Positions 9,249 through 18,451 are shown, counted from the stretch's first letter. The stretch: 64,000 nucleotides of DNA from Roseovarius confluentis (GCF_002917925.1 NZ_PPFE01000002.1:310001-374000); one strand, 5' to 3'. The notes: generated from the letters alone by a model not told the origin. Made by a program: numbers and translations.

Positions 9249-11234
9249 ATGCGGTGGCTCATTCGCATTTTCATGATCGTACTGGTGTCGGCGACGCTGG
9301 TCGTAGCGGCAGTGTTTTTCCTGCCCGGAGAGCGCGTCGCGGGCATCGCGGCGGACCAGTTGAGCCGCATGACGGGCCGCCAGGTGACGATGAGCGGCGA
9401 GACGACCATCAGCTTCTGGCCCATCCTAGGCGTCAGCACCGGCGCGGTCACGGTCGCCAATGCGGATTGGGCCGGGGAGGCGCCGATGTTCCGGGCCGAC
9501 AGCCTGAAGATCGGGGTGGAGCCGCAAGCGCTGTTCGGAGGGGATATTCGGATTACCGGGCTGGAGGCCGTGGGCCCGCAGATCAACCTGCGCCGAGCCA
9601 AGGATGGGCGCGTCAACTGGGAACTGAACGTGGAGGGCGTGGCACCGTCCGGCCAGGGGCAGGGCGGTGCAGAAGGCGGGGCACCGGCGCGGTCGAACCG
9701 CCTGTCGCTGACGCTGGACCGGGCGCTGATCGAGAATGCCTCGCTGGTTTTTGTCGACGAGGTGGACGGCACCACCGTGCGCCAGTCTGGCGTGGATTTC
9801 GATTTGCGCTGGCCGGATTACGAAGGGGCCGCGGATTTCGACCTGACTTTGAGGCCCGGCGGCGAGGTGGTGGAGATATCCGGCACGCTGGAGCGCGTGG
9901 GGCATTTCATCGACGGCGGCGTGTCGGACTTACAGGCGCGAATTTCGACCAAGGCGGGCACGGCCAGCTTTGCCGGGCGCGGGGGATCGGCGCCGGAGGC
10001 GGCGGGAAAGCTGACTGCGGATCTGAAGAACACATCGGACTTCATGGCGTTGATCGGGCAGGGGCCGATGGACATCCCCGATGGGCTGGGCCGTGTTGCA
10101 ACGCTGGAGACGGACCTGATCTTCAAGGACGACCGGCTGTCGCTACGCAACACGGTACTGGGGCTGGACGGTAACCGGTTTACCGGAGCGGCGGACGTGG
10201 ATCTGGGCGAGGACCAACCGCGCCTTAACGTGCAGCTTAATGCAGGTGCTCTGGACCTGACTGGATTGAGCGCCGACGACGCCGGGGGCGAAGACGGCAA
10301 TGGCAACACAGGCAGCGGCAACAGTGGTGGCGCGGCAAGTGGCGGATGGTCAAAAGCACCGATCAACGCGTCCGGGCTGGCGGCGGTGAATGGAGAGTTC
10401 GCGCTGGTCGCAGACAGCATCGACCTCGGTGATTTCAAGCTGGGCAAGGTGCGGACGCTTGCCACGCTCGATCGCTCGCGGCTGGTTTTTGGCCTGCGCG
10501 AGGTGCGCGCCTATGACGGGCTGATCACCGGGCAGTTCGTGATGAACAATCGCTCGGGTCTGTCGGTGGGCGGCGACATGATCGCCACGGGAGTCAACCT
10601 GAAGACATTTCTGGACGACGCGATGGATATCTCGCGCTTCGAGGCGAAGGCCGATGGTGAGGTGGATTTCCTCGGCGTCGGCGAAAGCGTGCACGCGATC
10701 ATGAATTCGCTGAGCGGCGGCGGCGCGTTCAAGACCGGGCGCGGCGTGATCTCGGGCTTCGACCTCGACCGGCTGATGCGGTCGGGCAGCGGCACCGGGG
10801 GCACCACGGTGTTCGACACGCTTCATGCGACGTTCACGATGGATGAGGGCAACCTATTCAACGACGACCTGACGCTGAAACTGCCGCAGGCGAGTGCGGC
10901 GGGCGAAGGTCGCGTGGGGCTGGGCGCACGGGATATCGACTATCTGTTCACGCCACGACTGCTGGATGGCGGCAGCCGCGACGGGCTGGCCATTCCGGTG
11001 AAGATCCGGGGGCCGTGGGCCAACCCGAAGATCACGCCGGACCTGGAAGCGGCGATTGACCTGAACTTCGAGGAAGAGAAGAAGGAACTGGAGCGTCAGG
11101 CCCGCGACGAGATCGAACGCGAGGTCGAAAAGCAGCTTGGGATCGAGCGGCAGGAGGGCCAGTCGCTGGAGGATGCGGCGAAGGACGCGCTGGAAGACGA
11201 GCTGGAACGCGGCCTGCTGAAGCTGTTCGATTGA
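9249..11234 (+). CDS. AsmA family protein
   Basis: A 661-residue inner-membrane-anchored protein with one N-terminal helix and a long periplasmic region typical of AsmA, part of the wider bridge-like group proposed to move phospholipids between membranes. Conserved features are the N-terminal [19 protein letters not shown] block and the C-terminal beta-rich module with FDLDRLM. A Gly/Asn/Ser-rich low-complexity linker lies near residues 345-365 and a highly charged Glu/Lys/Arg helix ends the protein. The ATG at 9249 is preferred over the earlier GTG because GGTGGAG lies just before it. Confidence 0.86.
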   Translation: MRWLIRIFMIVLVSATLVVAAVFFLPGERVAGIAADQLSRMTGRQVTMSGETTISFWPILGVSTGAVTVANADWAGEAPMFRADSLKIGVEPQALFGGDIRITGLEAVGPQINLRRAKDGRVNWELNVEGVAPSGQGQGGAEGGAPARSNRLSLTLDRALIENASLVFVDEVDGTTVRQSGVDFDLRWPDYEGAADFDLTLRPGGEVVEISGTLERVGHFIDGGVSDLQARISTKAGTASFAGRGGSAPEAAGKLTADLKNTSDFMALIGQGPMDIPDGLGRVATLETDLIFKDDRLSLRNTVLGLDGNRFTGAADVDLGEDQPRLNVQLNAGALDLTGLSADDAGGEDGNGNTGSGNSGGAASGGWSKAPINASGLAAVNGEFALVADSIDLGDFKLGKVRTLATLDRSRLVFGLREVRAYDGLITGQFVMNNRSGLSVGGDMIATGVNLKTFLDDAMDISRFEAKADGEVDFLGVGESVHAIMNSLSGGGAFKTGRGVISGFDLDRLMRSGSGTGGTTVFDTLHATFTMDEGNLFNDDLTLKLPQASAAGEGRVGLGARDIDYLFTPRLLDGGSRDGLAIPVKIRGPWANPKITPDLEAAIDLNFEEEKKELERQARDEIEREVEKQLGIERQEGQSLEDAAKDALEDELERGLLKLFD

Positions 11235-11265
11235 CGATGCGGGAGCCGCAGCCTAGGAGCGGGTC

Positions 11266-12696
11266 ATGACACTCAATTCCGTGACCGAAGACTTCATCGC
11301 TCACCTGCGCGGCGTGCTGCCCGAGGCGGCATTCCGCGAGGTGATGCCGTCCTACCTGGAAGAGCCGCGCGGGCGTTGGCAGGGGCAGGCGGGCGTACTG
11401 GTCGCCCCCGGCAGTACCGAGGAGGTCGCGGCCGTGGTGCGGGCCTGTGTGGACGCTGGTGTGCCGGTGGTGCCTTATGGCGGCGGCACGGGGCTCGTCG
11501 GTGGACAATTGTCGCCCGAGGGGCCTGCGCCGGTCCTGCTCAGCCTGGAGCGGATGCGCGCGGTGCGAGGGGTCTGGCCCGAGGAAAACGTGATGGTGGT
11601 CGAGGCGGGCGCCATCCTTCAGGATATCCATGCCGAGGCGGACGCGGTGGACCGGTTGTTTCCCTTGTCGCTGGCCGCCAAGGGAAGCGCGCGAATCGGC
11701 GGAAACCTGGCGACCAATGCGGGCGGTGTGAACGTGCTGCGCTATGGCAACGCGCGGGATCTTTGCCTGGGGCTGGAGGCGGTGCTGCCGGACGGGACGG
11801 TCTGGCACGGGCTGAAGCGGCTGAGGAAGGACAACACCGGCTATGACCTGCGCAACCTGCTGATCGGGTCCGAGGGTACGCTGGGCGTGATCACCGCCGC
11901 GGCGCTGAAGCTGTTCCCCAAGCCCGCCGGAGAAGGCACGGCGCTGATGGTGGTGGACAGCCCCGAGGCGGCGCTGCGCCTGTTGTCGATGGCGCGCGAT
12001 CACATGGGCGAAGGGGTGTCGGCGTTCGAGTTGATGCACAGGGCAGGCTTGGATTTCCTGGCAGAGACCATGCCGGACATGCGTTTGCCCTTCGCCGAGC
12101 CGCCCGAGTGGTTCGTCCTGATCGATATCGGGCTGGCCAAGGGTCTTGATCCGGCAGAGGCGCTTGAGACACTTTTTGTCGAGGCGGCGGAGGCCGGACT
12201 GGTGAGCGACGGCATGATTGCCCAGTCCGAGGCGCAACGGCAGGAGTTCTGGGAGGTGCGGGAGACGATCCCGGAGGCGAACCGGCGCATCGGAGCGATC
12301 AGCAGCCATGACATTTCCTTGCCGCTGAGCGCCGTGCCGGGTTTTATTCAGAAAGGCAACGCGAACCTGAAGAAGTTGGGACCGTTCCGGATCAACTGCT
12401 TCGGGCATCTGGGCGACGGAAACCTGCATTACAACGTTTTTCCGCCCAAAGGCGAGACGCGCGAGGCCTACACGGACCAGCGCGACGCCATCAAGCGGCT
12501 GGTGCATGATCTGGTGCACGAGATGGACGGTTCGGTGTCCGCCGAGCACGGGATCGGGCGGCTGAAGGTCAATGACCTTGAGCGCTATGGCGATCCGGCC
12601 AAGCTGGCGGCGATGCGGGCGATCAAGGCAGCGCTGGACCCCGGAGGCATCATGAATCCCGGCGCGATTCTAAAGGCTTCATCGGATCGACAGTGA
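11266..12696 (+). CDS. FAD-binding oxidoreductase, GlcD/D-2-hydroxyacid dehydrogenase type
   Basis: A 476-residue VAO-fold flavoprotein. The N-terminal FAD_binding_4 domain has VVPYGGGTGLVGGQ (pyrophosphate loop) and RIGGNLATNAGGVNVLRYG; the C-terminal FAD-oxidase domain has HLGDGNLHYN and HGIGRLK, metal and substrate residues found in D-lactate, D-2-hydroxyglutarate and glycolate dehydrogenases. The exact D-2-hydroxyacid is not decidable. AGGAG lies six bases before the ATG; the same bases also form TTGACG-17-TAGGAG, which resembles the leaderless promoters elsewhere in the window. Confidence 0.88.
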   Translation: MTLNSVTEDFIAHLRGVLPEAAFREVMPSYLEEPRGRWQGQAGVLVAPGSTEEVAAVVRACVDAGVPVVPYGGGTGLVGGQLSPEGPAPVLLSLERMRAVRGVWPEENVMVVEAGAILQDIHAEADAVDRLFPLSLAAKGSARIGGNLATNAGGVNVLRYGNARDLCLGLEAVLPDGTVWHGLKRLRKDNTGYDLRNLLIGSEGTLGVITAAALKLFPKPAGEGTALMVVDSPEAALRLLSMARDHMGEGVSAFELMHRAGLDFLAETMPDMRLPFAEPPEWFVLIDIGLAKGLDPAEALETLFVEAAEAGLVSDGMIAQSEAQRQEFWEVRETIPEANRRIGAISSHDISLPLSAVPGFIQKGNANLKKLGPFRINCFGHLGDGNLHYNVFPPKGETREAYTDQRDAIKRLVHDLVHEMDGSVSAEHGIGRLKVNDLERYGDPAKLAAMRAIKAALDPGGIMNPGAILKASSDRQ

Positions 12697-12757
12697 GTAT
12701 TTTTGGAACAGTGAAAGCCAGGCGGGCGCTTCTGCTTCACTGTTCTTCAAATACTCA
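12694..12757 (+). terminator. Long inverted repeat starting at the stop codon
   Basis: Arms at 12694-12717 and 12733-12757 pair along TGAGTAT, GAACAGTGAA and their complements, with a few bulges. The stop codon TGA of the flavoprotein gene is the first triplet of the left arm. The stem is AT-rich at its base and could act as a terminator in either direction for the convergent gene pair. Confidence 0.55.
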
Positions 12758-12872
12758 AACGCCGCGGTTCGACAGGCGCTGCCGCGAGGGTCAGTGCGTC
12801 ACGATGCAATTCTTCTCCGAGGAGGATGGAAGGACGACGAGATATCCTGCGCGCCGCAAGCGCTCTGCCAGG

Positions 12873-13352
12873 TCACTCGTCGAGGCTGCCGTGAATGGCG
12901 AACTGCTCGAGCCCGGCATCCTGCGCGGCGATGGCGCGGTAGGTTTCGCGTACGCCGGCCTCGGTGAGTTCACGCGCGACCGTCAGGAGCGTGTTGGGGT
13001 CGTGCTCGTCGCACATCTCGATCATCTGGGCGATCTCGTCAGCCGCCACCGGGCGCGCGGCGTCGATGTCGGGCGCGCCGTAGACCGAGACGAAATGCTG
13101 CGCCAGCGCGTCGGTCACGGCGGCGCGTTCGGGCTCTTCGATCTGCGTGACGGCCACGAAGGTCACGCGTCCGAAGGTTTCCAGCCCCAGCCAGCCGTTC
13201 GAGAACGCCTGGCGTTGCTTGCCGCTGAGGTCAGCCTCGGACCAGTTGGAAAACTCGAACCCGCCGGAGATGCACCATTCGCCGGTGCGGGCGGGCGAGG
13301 GATAGACGCGCGTGTCGCTCTCGTCGAAGTGGATGGCGCGGGCGAGTTTCAT
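12873..13352 (-). CDS. DUF6505 family protein
   Basis: A 159-residue cytoplasmic protein of a family I know only as DUF6505. The N-terminus MKLARAIHFDESD and the central GEWCISGGFEFSNW block are the recognisable parts. It overlaps the upstream ligase-like gene by four bases (ATGA), so it belongs to the Mrp operon. No function is known; linkage to Mrp suggests an accessory role in Fe-S or cofactor metabolism, which is inference. Confidence 0.75.
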   Translation of the reverse strand: MKLARAIHFDESDTRVYPSPARTGEWCISGGFEFSNWSEADLSGKQRQAFSNGWLGLETFGRVTFVAVTQIEEPERAAVTDALAQHFVSVYGAPDIDAARPVAADEIAQMIEMCDEHDPNTLLTVARELTEAGVRETYRAIAAQDAGLEQFAIHGSLDE

Positions 13353-14059
13353 GTCTCAGTCTCCAGCACGGTGCTGAGCGGGATCAGGCGGGTCTCGCCC
13401 CCGGTCCGCAGCAGCATTCCGAAATTTTCGTCGACGCCCATGAAGGTTCCGGTCTGGCCGTCGATGGCGATGTCTTCGCCGATGCCGTGCGCGAGGCCGC
13501 GCCATTCGGCATGCAGGGTGCGGGGGCCGTCGTCTTCCCAGCGGGTGATCCAGACCAGCGTGTGGCGCGCCCAGCCTTCCAGCAACGCCACCGGATCCAC
13601 GTCGGCGCAGCCTTCCTCATAGAGCGCGGTGCGGTCGGGGGCGTCGCCCGGCACGGCATCGGTCAGCATCAATGGCAATTCCAGCCCCACCACCAGCCAG
13701 CCGGGCATGGCGGCGGGATCGGTCGTGCCGGCCATGACGCGCAGGCGGCCGCAAGCGGCGCCGTTCACGCGTAGACCGCCCGCCCATTCCAGGTGGACGG
13801 CCACTTCGGGCGGTGCAATTGCGCCGAGCGCGTTCTGAAAACCGACGCCGCACGTGGGTAGCATGGCCATGGCCTGTTCCAGCGGCACCTCGGGTGCCAT
13901 GATCAGCGCCGCGGCCAGCCGGTTGGCGCCGACGTTATGAACGATGGTCCCGGCATCGCAGCCAAGGGCCGCCATGGCGCAGGCTTTCTCGAACGGGTCG
14001 ATACCTGCGTCCACGCCATGCCCCTGCATCAGCGGCGGGAAGGCCGGGTCTCGCGTCAT
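13349..14059 (-). CDS. Biotin/lipoate protein ligase-like protein (BPL_LplA_LipB_2 + DUF4444), apparently without catalytic motifs
   Basis: A 236-residue protein with the fold pattern of a biotin/lipoate ligase: GTIVHN, AAALIMAPEVPLEQA, LEWAGGLRVNGAACGRLRV and WLVVGLELPL line up with successive strands of BirA/LplA, followed by a DUF4444-like C-terminal part. The glycine/arginine-rich GRGRRG loop is missing, and the KWPND lysine region reads LEWAGG, so the catalytic lysine appears lost. I infer a non-catalytic or altered ligase relative. It sits between mrp and DUF6505 with four-base overlaps on both sides. Confidence 0.72.
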   Translation of the reverse strand: MTRDPAFPPLMQGHGVDAGIDPFEKACAMAALGCDAGTIVHNVGANRLAAALIMAPEVPLEQAMAMLPTCGVGFQNALGAIAPPEVAVHLEWAGGLRVNGAACGRLRVMAGTTDPAAMPGWLVVGLELPLMLTDAVPGDAPDRTALYEEGCADVDPVALLEGWARHTLVWITRWEDDGPRTLHAEWRGLAHGIGEDIAIDGQTGTFMGVDENFGMLLRTGGETRLIPLSTVLETET

Positions 14060-15129
14060 GCCACGCCCTGTGCCACCAGCGCCCGCGCGATATCACGGAA
14101 GGCCTGCGACTGCGGTGCGTCGGGCTTGGACACCACGATGGGTGCGCCGCCATCAGAGGCCATGCGGATGTCGATATGCAAGGGCACCTCGGCCAGCAGG
14201 GGCACGCCCATTTTCTGCGCCTCGGCAGCGACGCCGCCATGGCCAAAGACGTGTTCCTCGTGGCCGCAGTTGGAGCAGATATGTGTCGACATGTTTTCGA
14301 TCATGCCGAGGGTCGGCACCTTAAGCTGGTTGAACATGTCGATCCCTTTGCGCGCGTCCAGCAGGGCGACGTCCTGAGGGGTGGAAACGATGATCGCGCC
14401 GTCCACTTGTGCCTTTTGCGCCAGCGTCATCTGCACGTCGCCGGTGCCGGGCGGCAGGTCGACGATCAGCACGTCAAGCGCGCCCCATTGCACCTGCATC
14501 AGCATTTGTTGCAGGGCACCCATGAGCATCGGCCCGCGCCAGACCACGGCCTGATCTTCGTTCGTCATGAGGCCCAGCGACATCATGGTGACGCCATGAT
14601 TGCGCATCGGCAGGATCGTCTTGCCATCGGGCGAGGCGGGCCGTCCGGAAACGCCCAGCATCCGGGGCTGCGAAGGGCCATAGACATCGGCATCCAGCAG
14701 GCCGACGCGGCGGCCCTCGGCGGCCAGCGCACAAGCGAGGTTGGCCGAAACGGTCGACTTGCCCACGCCGCCCTTGCCGGAAGCGATGGCGATGATGTGG
14801 TCGACGCCGGGGACGCGCTGCGGGCCTTGCGGCTCGGCAGGTTTGCTTTTCGTCTGGAGGTCCGGCGGCGCCTTGGCGGAGTGTGCGGTCAGCACGGCGG
14901 ACACGTCCGTCACGCCCTCCACGCCGCGCACGGCCTCCTGCGCCTCGGCCAGCACAGGCTCGTAGGCCTTTGACTTCGCGGGGTCGATCTCGAGCACGAA
15001 GCGGACGGTGCCGTCCTCGACATTAAGGCCGCGGGTCACGCCCGCCGACACGATGTCGTCGCCCGAAACCGGGTCGTTCACGTTCTTCAGCGCGGCGAGC
15101 ACGCTTTCCCTTGTTGCCGTCACGTTCAC
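14056..15129 (-). CDS. mrp: Mrp/NBP35 family Fe-S carrier ATPase (ApbC-like)
   Basis: A 357-residue P-loop ATPase used in [4Fe-4S] cluster trafficking. It has an N-terminal MIP18/DUF59-like domain (about 1-80), then a deviant Walker A SGKGGVGKST near residue 117, and the C-terminal CSNCGHEEHVFG with the CxxC pair that bridges a cluster between two subunits. Length and order match bacterial Mrp/ApbC. First large gene of an operon with the ligase-like and DUF6505 genes, and directly after DUF6494. Confidence 0.93.
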   Translation of the reverse strand: MNVTATRESVLAALKNVNDPVSGDDIVSAGVTRGLNVEDGTVRFVLEIDPAKSKAYEPVLAEAQEAVRGVEGVTDVSAVLTAHSAKAPPDLQTKSKPAEPQGPQRVPGVDHIIAIASGKGGVGKSTVSANLACALAAEGRRVGLLDADVYGPSQPRMLGVSGRPASPDGKTILPMRNHGVTMMSLGLMTNEDQAVVWRGPMLMGALQQMLMQVQWGALDVLIVDLPPGTGDVQMTLAQKAQVDGAIIVSTPQDVALLDARKGIDMFNQLKVPTLGMIENMSTHICSNCGHEEHVFGHGGVAAEAQKMGVPLLAEVPLHIDIRMASDGGAPIVVSKPDAPQSQAFRDIARALVAQGVA

Positions 15130-15317
15130 CCGCCCTTGATCGTGCCGGTGACCACGTGTTCGACATCGAGACCGTCCACGGTCAGCACGACCTTGGCCTC
15201 GAACGTCTTGCCCTCGGTGCCGTCGGCGTTGCGCATGGCGTCCTCGATCGCCTGCTGCGAGGTTACGCCGACCTGCTTGAGGAACTTGCGCATGGACATG
15301 TTGAAATCGTCGCTCAT
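15126..15317 (-). CDS. DUF6494 family protein (63 aa)
   Basis: A 63-residue protein, MSDDFNMSMRKFLKQVGVT and onward, matching the small DUF6494 family. GGAGAG lies six bases before the ATG. It overlaps the mrp start by four bases, so it leads the mrp operon. Function unknown. Confidence 0.75.
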   Translation of the reverse strand: MSDDFNMSMRKFLKQVGVTSQQAIEDAMRNADGTEGKTFEAKVVLTVDGLDVEHVVTGTIKGG

Positions 15318-15341
15318 TTTACTCTCCTTTTTTCAAGAGTG

Positions 15342-15371
15342 TTGACGCGTGGCCCGCGTGCTTCCTAGGCT
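15342..15371 (+). promoter_or_regulatory. Sigma-70-type promoter for a leaderless transcript
   Basis: TTGACG (15342-15347), an 18-base spacer and TAGGCT (15366-15371), followed by six bases and the ATG at 15378. No Shine-Dalgarno sequence is present. The 16 bases ctaggcttgggccatg are identical at the start of the MFS gene at 58106. Confidence 0.55.
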
Positions 15372-15377
15372 TGGGCC

Positions 15378-16142
15378 ATGCGCGGGCAAATGTTAACCCT
15401 TATTGGCGTGATTGTGGTGGTCTGTCTCGGGATGTCCACCACTGAAGGGCGCGCGGCGGAGAATTTTCGCCTTGGTGCGCCGCCACCGCTGACCGAAAGC
15501 GGGTTGCTGGACTACGTGTTGCCGCGGTTTTCGCTGAAGACAGGAATAAGGGTCGAGGTCGTGGACCTCAATGAGGGCGGCGATATCCTGCTGGCGCCAG
15601 ATGCCGAGGGGCCGAGGGTGTTCGACGGGCCGCAAGCGAAGTGGCGGATGCAGATCAATACGCCCAGCCACGACGGTGCGGTCGCATTTGCAGACTGGCT
15701 GACCTCCGAGATCGGCCAACGGACGGTGACCAGCTATGAGGTCGATGCCACGGCGCCGTTCGGTCTGCCGAAAGCGGACAGGCAGGAGGTGGCCGAGGTC
15801 AGTTTCGACGGGGATGCGGGTCTTGGGCACGACCTGTCGGTGGCACATTGCGCCCGGTGCCACGCGGTGAGCGAGGCAACGCGGATGAATGCCATGGCCT
15901 CGACCCCCAGTTTCGCCGTGCTGCGGGCGATGGCGGACTGGGATCGGCGCTTCCAGACATTTTATATCCTGAACCCGCACCCGGCCTTTACCCAGGTCGA
16001 GGACGTGACCGAGCCGTTTCCGATCAACCGTCCGTCGCCGATCGCCCCCATGGAGATCACCATAGACGATTTGCAGGCCATCCTGGCCTACGTGTCCGGT
16101 GTAGAGCCGGCCGACCTTGGGGCACCGATCGAGCATCAGTGA
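15378..16142 (+). CDS. Cytochrome c fused to a shortened TupA-like tungstate-binding scaffold
   Basis: A 254-residue exported protein (signal peptide about 1-27). Residues 28-74 resemble the N-terminus of TupA-type tungstate-binding proteins (ESGLLDYVLPRF, KTGIRVEVV, DILLAPD), and residues 75-133 resemble their C-terminus (GPRVFDGP, then AFADWLTSEIGQ). The 150 or so residues that normally lie between, including most of the oxyanion site, are missing. From about 148 there is a cytochrome c domain with CARCH (Cys158, Cys161, His162) and a possible axial Met near 225. The gene is tail-to-tail with the polyferredoxin gene (7-base overlap) beside formate dehydrogenase, a Mo/W enzyme. Electron transfer is likely; tungstate binding by this remnant is doubtful. 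Confidence 0.78.
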   Translation: MRGQMLTLIGVIVVVCLGMSTTEGRAAENFRLGAPPPLTESGLLDYVLPRFSLKTGIRVEVVDLNEGGDILLAPDAEGPRVFDGPQAKWRMQINTPSHDGAVAFADWLTSEIGQRTVTSYEVDATAPFGLPKADRQEVAEVSFDGDAGLGHDLSVAHCARCHAVSEATRMNAMASTPSFAVLRAMADWDRRFQTFYILNPHPAFTQVEDVTEPFPINRPSPIAPMEITIDDLQAILAYVSGVEPADLGAPIEHQ

Positions 16143-18094
16143 TCCCGGCGTTTCGAGAAGTAGTCGTCGGTGGTGCGGACCTGCGGGCGTTCGCCGCCCG
16201 CGAAGGGGTTGTCTTTTGAGTGAAACTGCGCCTTTACCCGGCAGTCGTCGCACATCTGGATCAGCCGCGCCGCCGACTCGTTGCCGAACATGGAGTGTTT
16301 GCCAGCCAGTTTCTCGGTGATCCGGTCGATGGTGGATTTCACGCCGAAGGGCACGCCGCATTCGATGCATTGGGCCGGTTCTTCCTCGTTTAGCACGACC
16401 TGGCCCATGGCTTCGTCCGCGAGGTTCAGGCGCGGCTCGTAGCCGATGGCGTCCTCGGGGCAGATGTTGGCGCAAAGGCCGCATTGCAGGCAGGCGTCCT
16501 CCTGGAAACGCAGCTCGGGCTTGTCGGGGTTTTCGACGAGCGCCCCGGAGGGACAGAGCGAGACGCAGGAAAGGCAGAGCGTGCAAGCGTCGGTGTCGAC
16601 CAGAACGGCGCCGTAAGGAGCGTCGTCGGGCAGGGGCAGAACCGTCTCGTCGCCATGCAGCGCCTTGGCGGCAAGGCGCGTGACCTGACGGCGGCTGCCC
16701 ATCGGAAGGACGGGTTCGGTCACCGGAGCCGGGCGGGCCGAGTCGGTATAAAGCGAGTCGCAAAGCGCATCGGGCTCGGCCACGTCGAGCAGGGCAATGC
16801 GGTTATCGCCCGCGATGGCTCGGGCCAGGGGGATTTCCCGGTCGAGCGCGTCGCGTTCCGTGGTGGGCGACAGCAGGATCGTCACGTCTGTGAACCCAGA
16901 GGCGAGGGCCGCCAGCATCTCGGCATGGCCGAAGCCCGAGAGCGCGGGCACTTCCAGCGGGATGACGTCGGCGGGCAGGCCGCGGGAATAGCGGGCGGCG
17001 AGGCTGATCATCTGCTGGCCGTGGCTGTCGTCGCAGACCAGCAGGCGCGGGGCGGTGCCGCCGGCCTTGCGGAAGGTCGCGGCGAGGGTCTGGATGCGCC
17101 GGAAGAGCGTGGCGGGCGCGGGCGCATCGTAGGAAATGGCGCCGGAGGGGCAAAGCGCCGAGCAGGCGCCGCAGCCCGCGCAGACCATCGGATCGACGGT
17201 GACATGCTCGCCCGCGGGGGAAATCGCGCCGGTGGGGCAGACGTCGAGGCAGTTGGTGCACCCGACTTGCTGGGCGCGGGAATGGGCGCAAAGCAGTGGT
17301 TCGACCGCCACGTAGAGCGGTTTCTCGAAGGTGCCGATCAGCTGGCTGGCCTCGAGAATGGCGTCGGCCAGGGCCGGAATGCTGCCGGGATCGGGGCGCA
17401 GGTAGCCTTCGCGTTTTTGCGGTGCGGGAAAGAGGGGTGTACCGCCGGTCAGGTCGAGGATCACGTCGCATTCCGTGTGCGCGCCGTCCCGTGGGGCGGT
17501 CCATGTCAGAGCGCCACGGCCGGACGGGTCCACCTGGTGCAGCGCGTCGATCTGGACAGAGAAGCCGCCCAAAGCGCCTGTGGCGCGTTTCAGCTTGCCG
17601 CGAATGACGTCGTATTCCGTTGGGTCGGGGGCATCGGCGTCATCTGTCATAAGAACGGTGACGCCGAGAATATCCTTGAGTTTGTCGGCGGCGGCCAGGG
17701 CCGTGTCCGCGGGGCCTATGATCAGGCACAAACCCTCGGACATGACGTCGACGGATTTGCCCGAAGGCACGTCCAGCGTCGCCTCGGCCAGGAGGGCGGC
17801 CATTTTGGGTAGTTTGCTGGCGGGGTCATCGGACCACCCGGCCCGGTCACGCAGGTCGGTGACCGGCGGCTCGGGCGTGTCCATCTCGGCGGCCAGTTCG
17901 GCGAAGAGGCGCCGTTCCTGGCGACAGCAGAGGATGGCGTCACCCGAGGCGATGGCCTGTGCGGTGGCGTCGGTCTGGGTGGTGCAGAGGCCGGAATGAA
18001 CCGCGCTGCAGGTGAGGCCCGTGGCGGCTTCGAGCGCGTCCTTGTCAAGCTCTTGCGAGCCCGCACAATTACACAGAATCAGTTGCTTAGTCAT
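16136..18094 (-). CDS. 4Fe-4S polyferredoxin of the formate dehydrogenase locus
   Basis: A 652-residue soluble protein with four ferredoxin-type cysteine groups, CTNCLDVCP and CAGCGACSALCP in the middle and CTLCLSCVSLCP and CLQCGLCANICP in the C-terminal third, plus further cysteines at the N-terminus (ILCNCAGSQ) and C-terminus (CIECGVPFG, CDDC). I would expect about four [4Fe-4S] clusters and perhaps one more metal site. Proteins of this make-up accompany formate dehydrogenase genes in many proteobacteria. No Tat or Sec signal is seen, so it should work in the cytoplasm, perhaps in FDH maturation or as an electron carrier. Divergent from the fdh operon. Confidence 0.85.
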   Translation of the reverse strand: MTKQLILCNCAGSQELDKDALEAATGLTCSAVHSGLCTTQTDATAQAIASGDAILCCRQERRLFAELAAEMDTPEPPVTDLRDRAGWSDDPASKLPKMAALLAEATLDVPSGKSVDVMSEGLCLIIGPADTALAAADKLKDILGVTVLMTDDADAPDPTEYDVIRGKLKRATGALGGFSVQIDALHQVDPSGRGALTWTAPRDGAHTECDVILDLTGGTPLFPAPQKREGYLRPDPGSIPALADAILEASQLIGTFEKPLYVAVEPLLCAHSRAQQVGCTNCLDVCPTGAISPAGEHVTVDPMVCAGCGACSALCPSGAISYDAPAPATLFRRIQTLAATFRKAGGTAPRLLVCDDSHGQQMISLAARYSRGLPADVIPLEVPALSGFGHAEMLAALASGFTDVTILLSPTTERDALDREIPLARAIAGDNRIALLDVAEPDALCDSLYTDSARPAPVTEPVLPMGSRRQVTRLAAKALHGDETVLPLPDDAPYGAVLVDTDACTLCLSCVSLCPSGALVENPDKPELRFQEDACLQCGLCANICPEDAIGYEPRLNLADEAMGQVVLNEEEPAQCIECGVPFGVKSTIDRITEKLAGKHSMFGNESAARLIQMCDDCRVKAQFHSKDNPFAGGERPQVRTTDDYFSKRRDH

Positions 18095-18451
18095 GATTTG
18101 CCCCGGCTTTCACTGGCGGGCCGCGCCGTGGTTCGGCGCGACGAGCTGATGGATTGCAATGCAGTTCTCTCCTCATGAACCTGCACGGGCCTTAGGCCCC
18201 CTTTTCCGACAAGCACGGTCAGGAATTCGGGGCATTTGGCCTGCGATTCTTCTGCCCTTCGCGACGCTGTTGCAAGCAGGAAACCTGAGCATTTTTCTCG
18301 TCCGGTCATTCTGTCCGTCACCCTTCCGAATTCGGTCTATGGCTACCCAAATTGTCCAGATTTGCGTTTCGTCCACAATTGCATGCTTTTTTTCTTTGAG
18401 GCGCCGGTGCAGTTGGCACAGGATGAGACCACGGGAGGATACCAGCCACAC
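18095..18451. other. Divergent intergenic region between polyferredoxin and DUF3305 genes
   Basis: About 357 bases must hold the promoters of both the polyferredoxin gene and the fdh operon. The plus-strand frame is open from 18236, but its translation looks random. I found no TGGCAC-N5-TTGC sigma-54 element (TTGGCACA occurs near 18413 without a -12 partner) and no clear operator. GGGAGGAT at 18433-18440 is the likely ribosome site for the next gene. Confidence 0.5.

Noticed and set aside
18095..18451. Sigma-54 promoter for the fdh operon
   Set aside because: TTGGCACA near 18413 has no -12 TTGC partner at the right distance, and the linked NtrC-like regulator lacks GAFTGA.
18236..18451. N-terminal extension of the DUF3305 protein
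   Set aside because: The translated extension has no similarity to the family pattern, and a good ribosome site precedes the ATG at 18452.
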